Shown here: positions 42,587 to 54,400 of the stretch, piece after piece
Position numbering within the stretch: the stretch's first letter is position 1
How the letters are laid out: each line of letters starts with the position of its first letter
Source of the DNA: Tilletiopsis washingtonensis
Taxonomy: Eukaryota; Basidiomycota; Exobasidiomycetes; Entylomatales
Direction: 5' to 3'
Assembly: GCF_003144115.1 (NCBI RefSeq)
Contig: NW_020312001.1
Span: 834,722 to 898,721 of the forward strand
Length of the DNA stretch: 64,000 bases
Translations under genes and position numbers: made by a program
The notes under the pieces: generated by a model
Databases searched by the model: none
Told to the model about the DNA's origin: nothing
What the model saw: the letters and a program-made list of their open reading frames with translations, nothing else

Positions 42587-43980
42587 ATGCCCGCCGTCGC
42601 TGCATCTTCCCGCAGCACCACCAACAAGGAGAACCGCGGCACCGCCTTTGCGCTGCACGCCGAGCGCTCCGACGACTCCGACGCCGACGCCGGCGCGCCC
42701 AGCAGCAAGTCGCGCCGCGTCGTGTCGGGCAGCAGCAGCAGCGCCGCACGCCGTGCCGTGTCGGCGAGCAAGGGCAGCAGCAGCAGCATGCCGGAAGACA
42801 AGATGGCCGCGCTGGAGCGGCGCCTCGAGCAGGTGCGTGTGGAGAAGAGGCCTGGTGGTCCCAGCCAGCGGCTCACTGCCGCCTCACAGATGACCGCCGA
42901 GCGCGACGCGGTGCAGGCCGAGTTCGACTCGCTGCGCGAGCTGCGCAAGACGGAGCCCGAGCGTGCGCTGAGCGAGTGGCGTCGGACCGCCGAGTCCAAG
43001 TCGCGGCGTGAGTCTGTGCGAGAGCGTTTCGCCGAATCGCGCTCACAGCCAGGACATGCTCAGACGCACAGGAGCTGATCAGCACGCTCAAGGCGCGCCT
43101 GGAGTCGAGCGAGCGGCGGGTGCGTGCGCTCGAGGCAGGCGGCGCCACAGCTGCCGCTTCTGGCAGCACACGGACAGCGGATGAGGACGAGCTGCGCGAG
43201 ATGGAGCGACAGCGCGATGCCGGCCGTGCTCGCGAGCGCGAGCTGCAAGAAGAAGGTGCGTAGGGTTAGGTGGAGCGTGGCCTGCGTATACAGCTGATCG
43301 CGTTGCCGAGCAGTCGAGCGGCTGCAGCTCGAGCTGCGGACGGAGGTGGCCAGCTCGCGGGCGCTCCTGTCGCGCGCACCGGCTGCCGTGGCACCTGCTG
43401 CTGCAGCGGCCGGCAGCAAAAGCGCCTCCGCCGAGGAGCGCGCCGTGCGGCGGCTGTACGAGGACCTTACGGGCCTCATTGTCAATGGCGTGGAGCTCTA
43501 CGACACGAAGCGCGGCCTGCGCCGCTTCAAGTCTGTCTTTGCCTGCTCCGGCTACCATGGTGCGTCACTCGGTGCAGCCGTGTTGCGCCTCAGCTCACCG
43601 TGCCGTCTGGCCTACAGACCTGCAGCTCACGCTCGAGGAGTCGCGATCCATGCTGCCCGGCTACGCCGACGGCCACGATGCGGCGCCGGAGAAGGAGCGC
43701 GACGACCTCGTGTACATCCCGCACCTCGACGAGCAGCGCGATGCCGAGCTCATGGCGTCGGAGAGCATGCCTGCGTACCTGCTCGAGTGAGTGTAGCGCT
43801 GCGCAACAAGCGCGAGCATCTGCTGACGCCGCCGACAGGACGATCCGCTTCGACCGGCAAGCGTCGCTCAAGTTCTTGGGCAACGTGCAGCGTGGCCTCG
43901 GTGCGTAGCCTGCCTGACTGCAGGTCTCGGACGTGCGCTGACTTTCACTGCTTGCAGCTCGCCGCTCGGGCCGCAAGTAG
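42587..43980 (+). CDS. CSM1: Monopolin complex subunit Csm1/Pcs1
   Basis: Seven exons, join(42587..42832, 42890..43007, 43064..43255, 43314..43559, 43618..43786, 43839..43900, 43958..43980), give 351 residues. Residues 1-75 are Ser/Asp/Lys-rich and disordered. A long coiled coil spans about residues 75-230 (KMAALERRLEQ to ELRTEVASSRALL). The C-terminal globular domain starts VRRLYEDLTGLIVNGVELYD and ends with DLVYIPHLDEQRDAELMASE, PAYLLETIRFDRQASLKFLG. This matches the Csm1/Pcs1 domain (LYEDLTGLIV..., then Y-P-LD-ERD-EL, then LP-YL-E-I-F). The monopolin complex clamps microtubule sites at kinetochores and has roles in nucleolar rDNA. The second acceptor was taken at 43063 (CTCAG) rather than 43071 because only that keeps frame. 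The last exon is 23 nt. Confidence 0.85.
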
Positions 43981-44149
43981 CGCTGCTCCTTGACCCCTCT
44001 CGTTTCCATGATCCAATGATTCCCGCGTGGCCCGCATGCTCTGTATATCTGCGCGCACTCGCGCCTGTGCTATTATCTGTTTCATTCGTCAGGGGCAGTG
44101 GGCAAAGCTTGGGTGGACAGCAGGGGAACGTGTAGGAGTAGCGAGCAGT

Positions 44150-47100
44150 CTAAGAGAGGCGCGAGACGAGGTAGCTCATGAGCTGGCTCTGCTCCTCGGC
44201 CGTGGCGCGCAGCAGCATCTGGACGAAGGCGCCGAACACGGCGGGCGACTTCTGCTCGAGCTCCTTCATGCTGGCGCGGTCGATGCGATGCAGCGTGCAG
44301 TCGAGCTCGACGTGCGCCGTCGTGTTGCGCGGCTCGCACGAGAGGAACGTGAGCTCGCCGGCCAGCGTGCCGGCGAGGACGCGCTCGTTGAGCTCGAAGC
44401 CCTCCTCGAAGTCGTAGCGCACGTTGAGGATGCCGGCCTCGATGAGGTAGAGCGAGTCGGACTCGTCGCCCTGCTCCCACAGCGTCTCGCCCTCGGCGGC
44501 GTGCATGGGCCGGAAGTACGAGGCCAGCTCGGCGAAGAGCGCCTCGTCCGCGTCTGGCCCGGCGTACGCTGAGAATGTGACGAGCAGCAGTGCCAGCGGC
44601 TGGGTGCGCGGTGCAGACGCCTGGCGGTCGCTCGCCTGGCCGCCCTCGGCAATGCCTGCGTTCCGCCGCACCGCCGCCATTGCTGAGGATGAGCCCTTGG
44701 TGGCCTCGAGCGCAGCCTGGTGCAGGTGGTGCCGGCGAGGCGAGTTCTCGACGGTCTCGTCGAGCACAAATGCGGGCTGCCGCTTCTTATCCGGCACGTC
44801 TATGAGGTAATTGTCAGCATTGCACGGGCTCGATGGCGCGCGCAGGACTCACCCAAGCCGCCTCCGGCAGCAAGCGAGGCTTGGCTGAACTGCTTGCCGG
44901 CGCTCATGTTCGATGCGTACATGCCGCGCAGCAAGCTGTCTGTTCAGCAAGGAGCCTGGCGTCAGTGGTGTACTCGGAGGAAGCGGCCAGACGACGCACT
45001 CTCGGTCCAGGTCAGCGCCTCGTTGAGATTCTGGAACACCTCGGGCCACATGTCGACGGCGCGCAGGGCAGAGCCGACGTCGCTCTCCGGCGTCAGGCCA
45101 CAGAAGACGAGCACCACGCCCTTCGTCTCGAGCAGGCGCTGGATGCGCGTGAACGCCTCGGCAGCCGAGAAGTCGATGCCGGACACGAGCGAAAAGTCGA
45201 CCATCATGAAGCGGATCGGCGTGTGCTGCCACGTGGCGATGTCGAGCGCGCGGCGGATGAGCTCCTCGACGGAGCTGATGTTGGCAAAGTAGAGGAAGCC
45301 GTTGAGCTTGAGCAGCTGCAGCTGGCTGCCGACGGCGTCGAGGAACTGGCGCTGCGTCGTGTGCCGGCGCACCGTGCTGCGCGCCACCGTGCCGTCGAGG
45401 ATGGACTTGACGCACGGGCGCCGGCTCGTCTGCACGACGAAGAAGAGGCACGCCAGGATCACGCCGACGAGGATGCCCACGACAAAGTCGTAGTACGTCA
45501 TCGTGCCCAGGATGACCCAGATTGTAAAGTACTCCCACCCGTTGACGCGGCCGACGGTGTCCCACACGGCCTCCTTGACGAGGTCGATGCCGAGCACGAA
45601 GATGAGCGCGCCCACGACGACGATGGGCAGGTAGCCGATGGCGCCGGGGCCCGCCAGCAGGATGGCGAACGTGCCGCCGGCCAGCATGACGCCCGACGTG
45701 CGGCTGCCGCCGCCGACGCGGTAGAAGAGCACCGAGTTGACGTAGCAGAGGTAGTTGGGCACGGAGCCCGCGAAGCCGGCGAGGATGTTGGAGATGCCGT
45801 GCGCCACGAGCTCGCGGTCGGTGTCCAGGTTGTCCTCGTTGACGCTGATCGCCAGCGCAGGCACGTTGAGCGGCACGTGCAGGATGCTGAAGAACGTCAG
45901 CGCCAGCTGCGTGGGCATCGTCGACCACAGCGCGCGGAAGCTCGTCTTGCGGAAGTCGAAGTACGTGTAGAAGTGCCAGAAGGGCACGTCGCCGGCATTG
46001 CCGATGTCGAACACCCAGCCGTGCTCGCGCAGCGAGTCGACCGACTGGCGGCCCGCGCCGACGACGAAGATGTAGAAGATGACGGGAATGACGAGGAAGT
46101 AGGTCGGGAAGATGAGCGGCTGGTGGTAGCGCGCCGTGATGACGCGCAGCAGGATCGCCAGGCCGAGCGCGGGCGCCCAGTGCGCCACCATGTCCCACGA
46201 CTGCGTCAGGTAGTTCCAGCTCTCGAGGTTCCACTGGAAGCCCTCCTCGGAGCGCAGCTGGCTGCTGACCTCGAGGCCCGTCTCGATCAGGAAGACGCCG
46301 ACGCCGCCAATGCAGCCGACGAGGATGTGGCGCGGGAAGAAGCCGATGAGCAGGCCCAGGCGGAACCAGCCGAGGATGAGGAAGACGATGCCGGCGAAGA
46401 TCGACGACATGGCAAACGAGACGATCGTCGTCGAGATGACGGCCGCCGGGTCGCTGTCGCCCAGCTCGTCGAGGATGCCCTGCACGAGAATGTGGAAGAA
46501 GGGCACGACCTCGATCATCATCGATGCCTGCAGCACGCGTCAGCAACGCAGGACAGCAGCGCCTCAGCAGCACTCACGTTGCCGCCGCGGAAGATTGAGC
46601 CGCCGAGCGAGTAGACGAGCTGCGAGATGACGCAGGTCACGAAGAACATGCTCACGCCGTCGCCGCCAAAGTCGGAGAAGATGGGATACGAGTTTGGGAA
46701 GATGATCAGGCCGTACGACACGCCGTCGAGCACGTTGAGCAGCAGGCCGAGGATGACGGCGGGCAGGCAGCGCACGGGCTCCTTGCCCGCCTCAAGCACG
46801 TCGGTCCAGGTCAGCTTGCTCAGCGAGTCGCGCCCCGAGCGCACGTAGTCCGACGGCGAGAAGCCGGCGCGCAGCGGGCGCGCGCCCTTGCCGGGCCGCA
46901 GCGCCGTGGGCACGATGGCCCAGGCAGCAGAGATCGGCCGGTCCTCAGTGTCGTAGTCCGTGTCGTCCGGCAGCGCCCAGTGCACCTGGTAGTTGGGGCC
47001 CGGCGGCGGCAGCGACATGCGCGAGCCGTCGCCGTCGCCGCCGGCTCGCTGCGTCTCGATGCCGCTGCTGCCCGCCGCTTCGGCCTCGGCAGACGCCTGC

Positions 47101-48546
47101 GCCAGCGCGCCAGAGCCGTACACGTTGCGCACGCCGCTGCCGGAGCCGCTGTTGGAGCCGCGCAGGCTGAAGCCCGACTCGTTGGCAGCCACAGCGTCGC
47201 CGAACGCAGCAGACGCCGGAATCGAGAGCCCAGAGACGGCGCCGGGGCTCTGGACGATCTTGCGCGCATCACCGCGCAGCGCGCGCACCACACCGCCCGA
47301 GCGCGAACTGCTGCTCGTGCTGGTGCTGCGATCGCGCTTCTGCTGGCTCTGCGAGCTGGAGAGCTGCGGGTCGCGCCCGATGCGCTCGTTGGCGCCCGCA
47401 AGCAAGGGCGTAGTCTCCGACGCCGGGGCCTGCGGCGAGATGAACTTGCCCTGGCCCGAGTTAGGCGAGCGCTGTGCCTTGGGCGTAGCATCTGCATCGC
47501 GCGGCGAGCCCTCGTTGCTGCGAACGGCACGCACGGTGGCCGGACTGGTGCCGGCGCTAGAAGCCATGACGCGGCTAAGATTGCTAGGTCCGCGCTCGGC
47601 GCTCAGGTACGAGCCTGACTTGCCGCCCGCGCTGCTGGACAGCCCATCGAGGCGCGCCGGCGCCGTGAGCTCCGCCTCGCCCTCGTCGCGCTCCTCGATG
47701 CGCGACGAGTTGCTCTCGTCGTCGTCGGACATGAGCGCCATGCCCGCCAACAGCGCCGTGCTGTCGCGGATCGTGCCCGACGTGGCCGTGTACGAGCGGC
47801 CGAGCTGCGTGCCGTCGTGCGTTGCCGTCTGGAAGCGGCTGAGAGGAAGAGGTCAGGCAGCGCTCCGCAGGCGGCTCACACAAGAGATTGGAGCCAGAAG
47901 CCGATCCGAGGAGACCGCGCGGCCTGCGATCCCACTCACTAGCTGCGGCCCTCCAGGTTGAAGCCCGATGCACCGGCGTAGCGCGCCTCGCCCTCGCCCG
48001 CCTCGGCGTCGCCCTGCTGCTGGCGGCCAGCGCGGCCAGCAATCGAAGAGCGGCGTCCGTGCGCCGGAGACGCAGGCGGTGCGAAGCCGTGGCCGCTGTT
48101 GGCGACGTCGTGCGTCAGACTGCGCGGAAAGACACGCCCGGCGCCGCCGGCGCCCGAGAAGGGGCTGCCGGCGCCGCCGTCGCTGCTGGCCGTCGGCACC
48201 GGCTGCACCGAGGCGCGGCGCAGCGCGTTGGCCGTGGCAGCGGGGCGCGAGAAGCCCGGGCCCGGCGAGCTCGGCGCGGACGGGCGCTGAGCGGCGAGGT
48301 TGGAGGGTGCGTTGGAGTGCGAGGCACCTGAGGAATGCGCCGGTGTCAGATGCGAAAGGTGCTGGGCGTGAGGTGCAGCGTGCTGAGGCAGATGCGGACA
48401 GAGAGCGGCAGTGCAGGGCTGGACGTCTTCTCCAGCGAGGCGCATGGGCCCCTGCTTCTTCGCGACAGCACTTGCACAGCCAGCACGATACTCCGACTCG
48501 TGCAGTTGCAGCACTCACCCTCATCGGTGCTGTGGCTGCCCGCCAT
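44150..48546 (-). CDS. SulP (SLC26) transporter with STAS and cyclic-nucleotide-binding domains, Vsb1-like
   Basis: Six exons, complement(44150..44799, 44853..44939, 45000..46527, 46578..47838, 47940..48327, 48519..48546), give 1313 residues. Residues 1-390 are a disordered cytosolic leader. The SulP core begins at LPAVILGLLLNVLDGVSYGL with FRGGNASMMIEVVPFFH, the region after the signature, and runs through about ten hydrophobic segments to FVVGILVGVILACLFFV. A STAS domain follows (about 965-1065; LNGFLYFANISSVEELIRRA then VDFSLVSGIDFSAAEAF). A cNMP-binding-like beta roll (about 1190-1300) has EGETLWEQGDESDSLYLIEA and GTLAGELTFL. SulP plus STAS plus a CNB module matches yeast YGR125W/Vsb1, linked to vacuolar basic amino acid storage, so a vacuolar role is inferred. 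The phosphate-binding cassette of the CNB module (usually GE-A...R-A) is altered: GELTFLSCEPRNTTA. The first exon codes nine residues only. Confidence 0.88.
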
Positions 48547-49673
48547 GCTGCCGGCGCCTGAAAGATCGCTGACTCAGGCCGCGCGGGAGGGCAGGGGCGC
48601 GGCAGACGCGGCTGGGACCTGCGTCTCAGGCACGGGCGTGGAGCGAGGCGCTGCGGTGCTGCGGCGACCTGTGCGGCTTGTGCTTGGCTGCTGCAGCGGA
48701 GGGGCGTTGAGAGACGGTGTGATGCGGCGGCCGTGGCGTGCTGGTGCGCAATGTGATGTGATGGGAGATGGCGCGAGCGAACTCTGCTCTGAGCGCACGT
48801 TGATGCGAGAGTAGTGCGGCGCTGCGTCCGCCGAGGCAGCGAGAGGTGATGTGAGGTGACGGCGACGGCAAGGCGGGCAGCGAGAGGAAGAGGGTGAAGG
48901 TGTCGCTGCGCTGGCGAGGCGAGGAGGCGGGCCCGGAAGATCGCTCGGGCCTGCCAGCAGCGCATGGGGCAGGCACCACACGAGAGGCACGTTCGGCGCA
49001 GCACCGCGCACCTGCGAGCTGCGCGCCAGCCGCGGCGCGCGGGCGGCGCGGCTTATCTCCTCTCGGAGCGTGGGAACAGGTCGAGGACGCAGGCAGCGCG
49101 CTGCAGCCGCCAGGGTCGCCCATCCCCCTCGTCGACGCGCCCAGACAGACCGGTGCCCAGGCTGCTCTGCATCCCGAGCAGCACACGCAGACTGGGCTGC
49201 TGAGCATGACGCCTTGCGCCTGGTCTGGGCGCTGCTTGAAGCTCTCGCAGGCACGAGATGGATTTGCCGCGGCACATCAGGCCCTGTCCCGAGTGCCGGC
49301 GCGCGCTTCTCTTACAGCTGCGCGTGTGCTCAAGGGGCTTGTCAGGGGTGCTCCTCGCAAGGGCCCGGCACACAGCACCCAGCTCGGCACCCGAATGTCG
49401 TCGCGGCTCTTGAGGCACTAGACTTTGTGCCCGCCTGTTCTGCCGCTCGGGCATGCCGTCGCTGACAGCAGCACAGCTGCGTCCCAGCGCAGGATGCAGC
49501 GACTGATGCGCGCGGCCGCCTCCGCCGGCCGCGACTTCTTCTTGTTCTCGCATCGCGCTGTGGCCGGCGCGAATCCTTTGTCCTCGACGCCGCATGAAAG
49601 GCGGGGCGCCAGGGCCTTCATATAGCGTCGGATGGAACACTGTGCCTCTTGGCGCCCCTCTACCACATCAACC
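48547..49673. promoter_or_regulatory. 1.1-kb divergent upstream region
   Basis: Between the SulP (-) and FAD monooxygenase (+) starts. A TATA-like catatag at 49619-49625 lies about 50 bp ahead of the monooxygenase ATG and is a reasonable core promoter. No other element was recognised. Confidence 0.5.
49619..49625 (+). promoter_or_regulatory. TATA-like box of the FAD monooxygenase gene
   Basis: A lone AT-rich heptamer (catatag) in GC-rich DNA, 49-55 bp before the start codon at 49674. Position and rarity suggest a TATA box; function is inferred. Confidence 0.35.
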
Positions 49674-51272
49674 ATGTCGCGCCCGCTCAACATCCTCATC
49701 CTCGGCGGCGGCATCGCCGGCCTGGCGCTCGCTGCGGCGCTGCGGCAGCGCAGCGAGCACCGCGTCGTCGTGCTGGAGCGCGGCTCGCTGCCCGGCGTGC
49801 CGGCGGCGCTCATCGCCAGCGGCCTGCAGCGCGGCCACAGCGACGTGCCCGATGCGCAGGACTACGGCATCGCCATTGCGCCCAACGGCACACGCATGCT
49901 GCACATCCTCGGCGTCGCCAATCCCGTGGCTGCGCTCGGAGGCAAGCCGCTGCAGGAGGTGCGCTGGTGTGGCGGCGGGTGTGTGCGCCTCGGCCGCTGA
50001 CACGCACCTCAGATCTCGACTCGCTCGGCTGAGAATGAGGAGTCTGAAAACTCGTCCTACCCGCTGGACCCCTCGGCGCCGGCCTTCTTCTGCCGGCGCT
50101 CGGCGATGGTCCGCACACTCGCTCAGGCGGCCGCTTCGCCAGTGCGTAGGCCCCTGGCGCTCCGCATTACGGCACAGCGCTGACGAGCCGCGCAGATGCT
50201 GCCTGGCGCAGCAGTGCAGATCCACATCAACGTGCCCGTGGCGGAGCTGGACGTCCAGACCGCACGCTACGGCGAGCACTGCGGCGATCTCATTGTGCTC
50301 GCTGACGGCCTCTCGAAGGCTGGCCGGGCTGCCGTCGTCGATGCGCATGGCCTGCCCGCCGAGCTGCGCGACGCCAATACGGCACAGCTGGCGTACATGG
50401 GCCTCGTACCCGCCAGGGCCCTGGCGCCCTTCTCGCACCTGCACGACGACGGAGTGCCCCGTGGCTGCTTGGCGAACTGGACGTGGGACCCGCCGCACGC
50501 AGCGGAAGAGGAGGCAGACGAGGCCGCGGAGATGGCTCGCCGCGGCCGCGCCCAGCAGCGCCTCATCCTCTACCCGCTCGGCGACGATGCGCTGCAGCTC
50601 TTCGCCTACCAGCCCGCCACGGCTGCGCTGCTCGAACGCTTCCCACGAGGAGGCGCACATGGCAGCCGTGCCGGCTTCATTCGCGACGTTGATGCAAAGG
50701 AAGCCACAGAGGTGTTTGCCGCCTTTGCTCCCGAGGTGCAAGAGCTGCTTCGGTGAGGAGTCAGACTCACCCTCGCAAGACCCGTGCTCACGCCCTCGCA
50801 CAGATCATGTCCGACGCTTGACCTGGCGCAGATTCGCGATGCACCCTGCCTCGACAATTGGGCTGCCGGCCGAGCGGTGCTCGTGGGCGATGCAGCGCAC
50901 GCGACGCTTCCTCGTGAGCACGTTCGGTGCAGCGACCTCGCCGTGAGCTAACAACCCGCAGACACCGGCCAGGGCAGCGCACAGGCGCTCGAGGACGCCG
51001 AGGCGCTTTCCTACCTCCTGGCGCCACTGCGCGCCGAGCCCAGCAGCGCAAGCACGGAGGCGGCCGCCGTGGCGAGCCTCGACGAGGCCCTCGCTGCCTT
51101 CGTCGCCGTGCGTACGCCGCGCGCGCACATGGTGCAGCGCACCGCACGCATGCTCAACGGCTGTCTTGCGCCCGGCGAGGCGCAGTACATGCGCGACTGG
51201 GACGAGGTCAGCTACATGATGAGCATGCTGACGTACGCCGGCGTCGAGCAGCAGCTGGCGGCACAGCAGTGA
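49674..51272 (+). CDS. FAD-dependent monooxygenase
   Basis: Five exons, join(49674..49958, 50013..50141, 50196..50752, 50804..50913, 50962..51272), give 463 residues. The dinucleotide-binding fold is at the N-terminus, ILILGGGIAGLALAAAL (GxGxxG), with a short GIAIAPNGTRML segment. The late FAD motif is GRAVLVGDAAHATLPHTGQG, followed by ALEDAEALSYLL, typical of salicylate-hydroxylase/zeaxanthin-epoxidase-like group A flavin hydroxylases. The usual DG motif appears as LIVLADGLSKAGRAAV, where Arg after Ser is replaced by Lys. The substrate cannot be inferred, and no neighbouring genes suggest a biosynthetic cluster. The protein is expected to be cytosolic and NAD(P)H-dependent. All four introns are 48-54 nt. 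It converges on the SNF2-family gene with 174 bp between stops. Confidence 0.85.
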
Positions 51273-51446
51273 GGCAAGCGCCCCACGCCGGAAGGAGCAA
51301 TGTCATCGTTTGCTGCGAGTGGGATCTACGGGTACTGGTACAGGGCGCACGCGGCTCGGCGCAGGGCGCGGGGGCCGCGGCGGATGGAAACACAACGCAG
51401 GTGACAGAACGGCGCATGCTGGGACAGACGATGCAGCGGGCTTGCT

Positions 51447-54400
51447 TCACTCATCGTCGGGCGCCACACGGCCTCGCTTGACGGAGAGCTTGATGCGCGG
51501 ACGCGCGCTGCTCGGCGCATCGTCGGGCTCCTCGGCCGCCGGCGGCGCATCCTCCTGGCCCTCCTCGATGCCGGGCAGGTCCGTGCCGCGCACGTTCAGG
51601 TCGTAGGCCGCTTCGAAGGCCTCCAGCAGCGCCACGGCGTCGTTCCACACCCAAGAGCCCTCCTGGTTGTACGTCTTGGCGTTCTTGACCATGAGGTGGA
51701 TGTCGTCGCGGCACTTGTACGCCTGCCGATAGGTGCGATTGTCGATGCGGCGCTTCACCTGGCGCATCGCGATCGGCTGCTGGATGATGCTGTGGGCCGC
51801 GTGTCAGCTCAGGTCGGGCGTGATGCAACAGCGCGTACTGTACTCACACGTGGTAGTCGGGGTAGTCCTGCTTCTTGGGAATATCGACGAAGAGCGCGCA
51901 GCGCTGGCGACCGTCGTCGTCGTGCGCATTCTCGAGCGCGCGGTAGCAGCGCAGCAGTGCATCCTTGAGCCGGTCGCGCTGCGCGTCGTCGGCGGTCTTT
52001 TGCCGCTTGCCGCCCGCAGCAGCACCGCTTTTGGCGCCGCCGCGTGCCGGCGACTCGTCGCGGTCGGGCGTGGGCGTGTCGGTGGGGCCGGCGGCACGCT
52101 TGCGCTTGCGCGCGGCGCTGCCGGACGGGCCGGGCGAGGCGTCGGGCGTGTCGCCGAGCAGCTTCTTGCCCTTCTTCTTCGACGTGCTCGGCTCGGGTGT
52201 CGCCGTCTGCGAGTCCTCGCGCGATGCGGCGAGCAGCTTGGCCTTCCGCTTGTCTGCACGCTCGCGCTTCTGCTCGACGATCTCGGCCATGTCGACGTCG
52301 TCGTCCTCGAGGGCGCGCAGGAACTGCTCCTCCGTCAGGCCGTCGTCGTAGCGCACGACGTTGCGCTTGCGGACCAGCGGCTCCTCCTCGACGGGTGCGT
52401 CGAGCGCCACGGCGTCAAAGTCCTGCTGGTAGATGGACGGCAGCTCGCTCTCCTGGATGAGGCGCTCGGGGATCTTGCCCTTGTGGCCGCGCGCGCGCCA
52501 CTCCTCGGCGTAGTCCTTCTCGCGCTGCTTGTCCATCTCCTCGAACTTGCCCACCTCGTTCTCGCCACGCGCGAGAATCTGGTTGAGCTCGTCGTCGCCC
52601 AGCTCGCCCTCCTCCTCTTCCTCCTCGTCCTGGTCCGCCTCGAGCATCGCGCGCAGCAGGTCCTCGCGCTCCTCGTTGCCCGAGGAGTTGTCGAACTTGC
52701 CGGCCTGGATGACCTTGCCGTCGATCTGCAGCTTGCGGTTCGCCGTCTCGAGAATGGCCTCCTCGACGGACTTCTCGGTGACGAGACGCAGAATGCGCAC
52801 CTCCATCTTCTGGCCGATGCGGTGCGCGCGGTCCTGGGCCTGCAAGTCCTGGTGGGCTGTGGTGCGCGAGCCTAGTCAGCAACGGCACACGCGCGCCGAC
52901 ACGCGGCACTCACGGTTCCAGTCGGAGTCGTAGATGATGACGGTGTCGGCCGTCTGCAAGTTCAGGCCCAGACCACCGGCGCGCGTCGAGAGAATGAAGC
53001 AGAAGATGTCCGAGTTTGGCGCGTTGAACTCCTTGAGCTGCAGCGAGCGGTCGTCGGGCTTCGTCGAGCCGTCGAGGCGCAGGTACTTGTGGTTGCGGTA
53101 GCGCAGGAAGTCCTCCATGATGTCCATGATGGCCGTCATCTGGAAGAAGATCAGGACGCGGTGCCCCGTCGCCTTGAGCTTCGGCAGCAGGCGGTCGAGC
53201 AGCTCGAACTTGCCGCAGACGCGGTAGAGGTCCGGGCCGTTCTGCTTCATCGGGTTGATGGCCACCTCGACCTGCTCGAAGACGTACGGGTGGTTGCAGA
53301 TCTTGCGCAGCTGCATGATGGCGTTCTGCAGGCCCTTGATGCCCTGCTGCTTCTGCTTCTGGCCCGGGCCGGCCTCGTCGCCGGCGAGGAGCATCTTGTG
53401 GTTCTTCATCTGCTGATAGAGCTTGCGCTGCAGCGAGCTCATCTTGCACTTGATGACCTTCTCGACCTTGTCCGGCAGCTCGCTCTCGACGTCCTTCTTC
53501 AGACGACGCAGCAGGAAGGGACGCAGCACCTTGTGCAGACGCTTGATGATGAGCAGCGCCTCCTCCTCGTTGAGCTGCATCGCGCCGTCGCCGCTCGTGC
53601 CCGTGTTGGCGAAGGGCGTGTTGAACCACTCGTCGAACGACTTGACCGAGTTGAAGATCTTGGGCAGCACGAAGTTGAGAAGCGCCCACAGCTCGGGCAG
53701 GTTGTTCTGCAGCGGCGTGCCCGTGAGGAGCAGGCGGTAGCGCGACACGTACGACTGCATGAGCGTGATCGTGAGCTTGCTCTGTGTGTTCTTCATGCGG
53801 TGGCCCTCGTCGATGATCATGTGCGTCCAGCGGATCTTGCCCAGCAGGCCCTTCTCCTTGATGATGTACTCGTACGTCGTCAGCAGCACCTGGAAGTTGC
53901 CGGCGCGGATGCGGTTCGACAGGTGCTTGCGCGCCAGCGGCGGGCCCTTGAAGACGAGCGTGTTGACCGACGGCGCCCACTTCTCAAACTCGTTGATCCA
54001 GTTTGTGAGCGTCGAGAGCGGCACGATGACGAGGTACGGGCCGGGCTGCCGCTTGTGCTCGATGAGGAACGTGATGAGCGAGATCGTCTGGATCGTCTTG
54101 CCCAGGCCCATCTCGTCGGCGAGAATGCCGTTGAGCCGGTTGTTGTACAGCGACACCATCCACTGCAGGCCCTTGATCTGGTAGTGCTTGAGCTTGCCGC
54201 CGACGAGGATCGTCGGCTGCTCGGTGATGTGCTCGGTGATGCGGTGCGCGACGGAATAGTAGTCGACCTTGCCCTTCTCGACCGGGTCGTCCTCGCGCCG
54301 CGCGCCGAACATCGTCTCATCGACGGCCACGCCGACCTGCTGGTTGGCTGTCTGCGCGGCGAGCTCCTCGGCTGTCGGCGGCGCGATGCCTGCGCGCTCG

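Noticed and set aside
43064-43071. Alternative acceptor at 43071 in CSM1
   Set aside because: It shifts the frame of the coiled coil; the upstream CTCAG acceptor keeps it.
44833-46614. Long plus-strand open frame antisense to the SulP gene
   Set aside because: Its translation is an Arg/Ala/Glu/Asp-rich string mirroring the codon bias of the minus-strand gene. GC-rich genes commonly create such frames.
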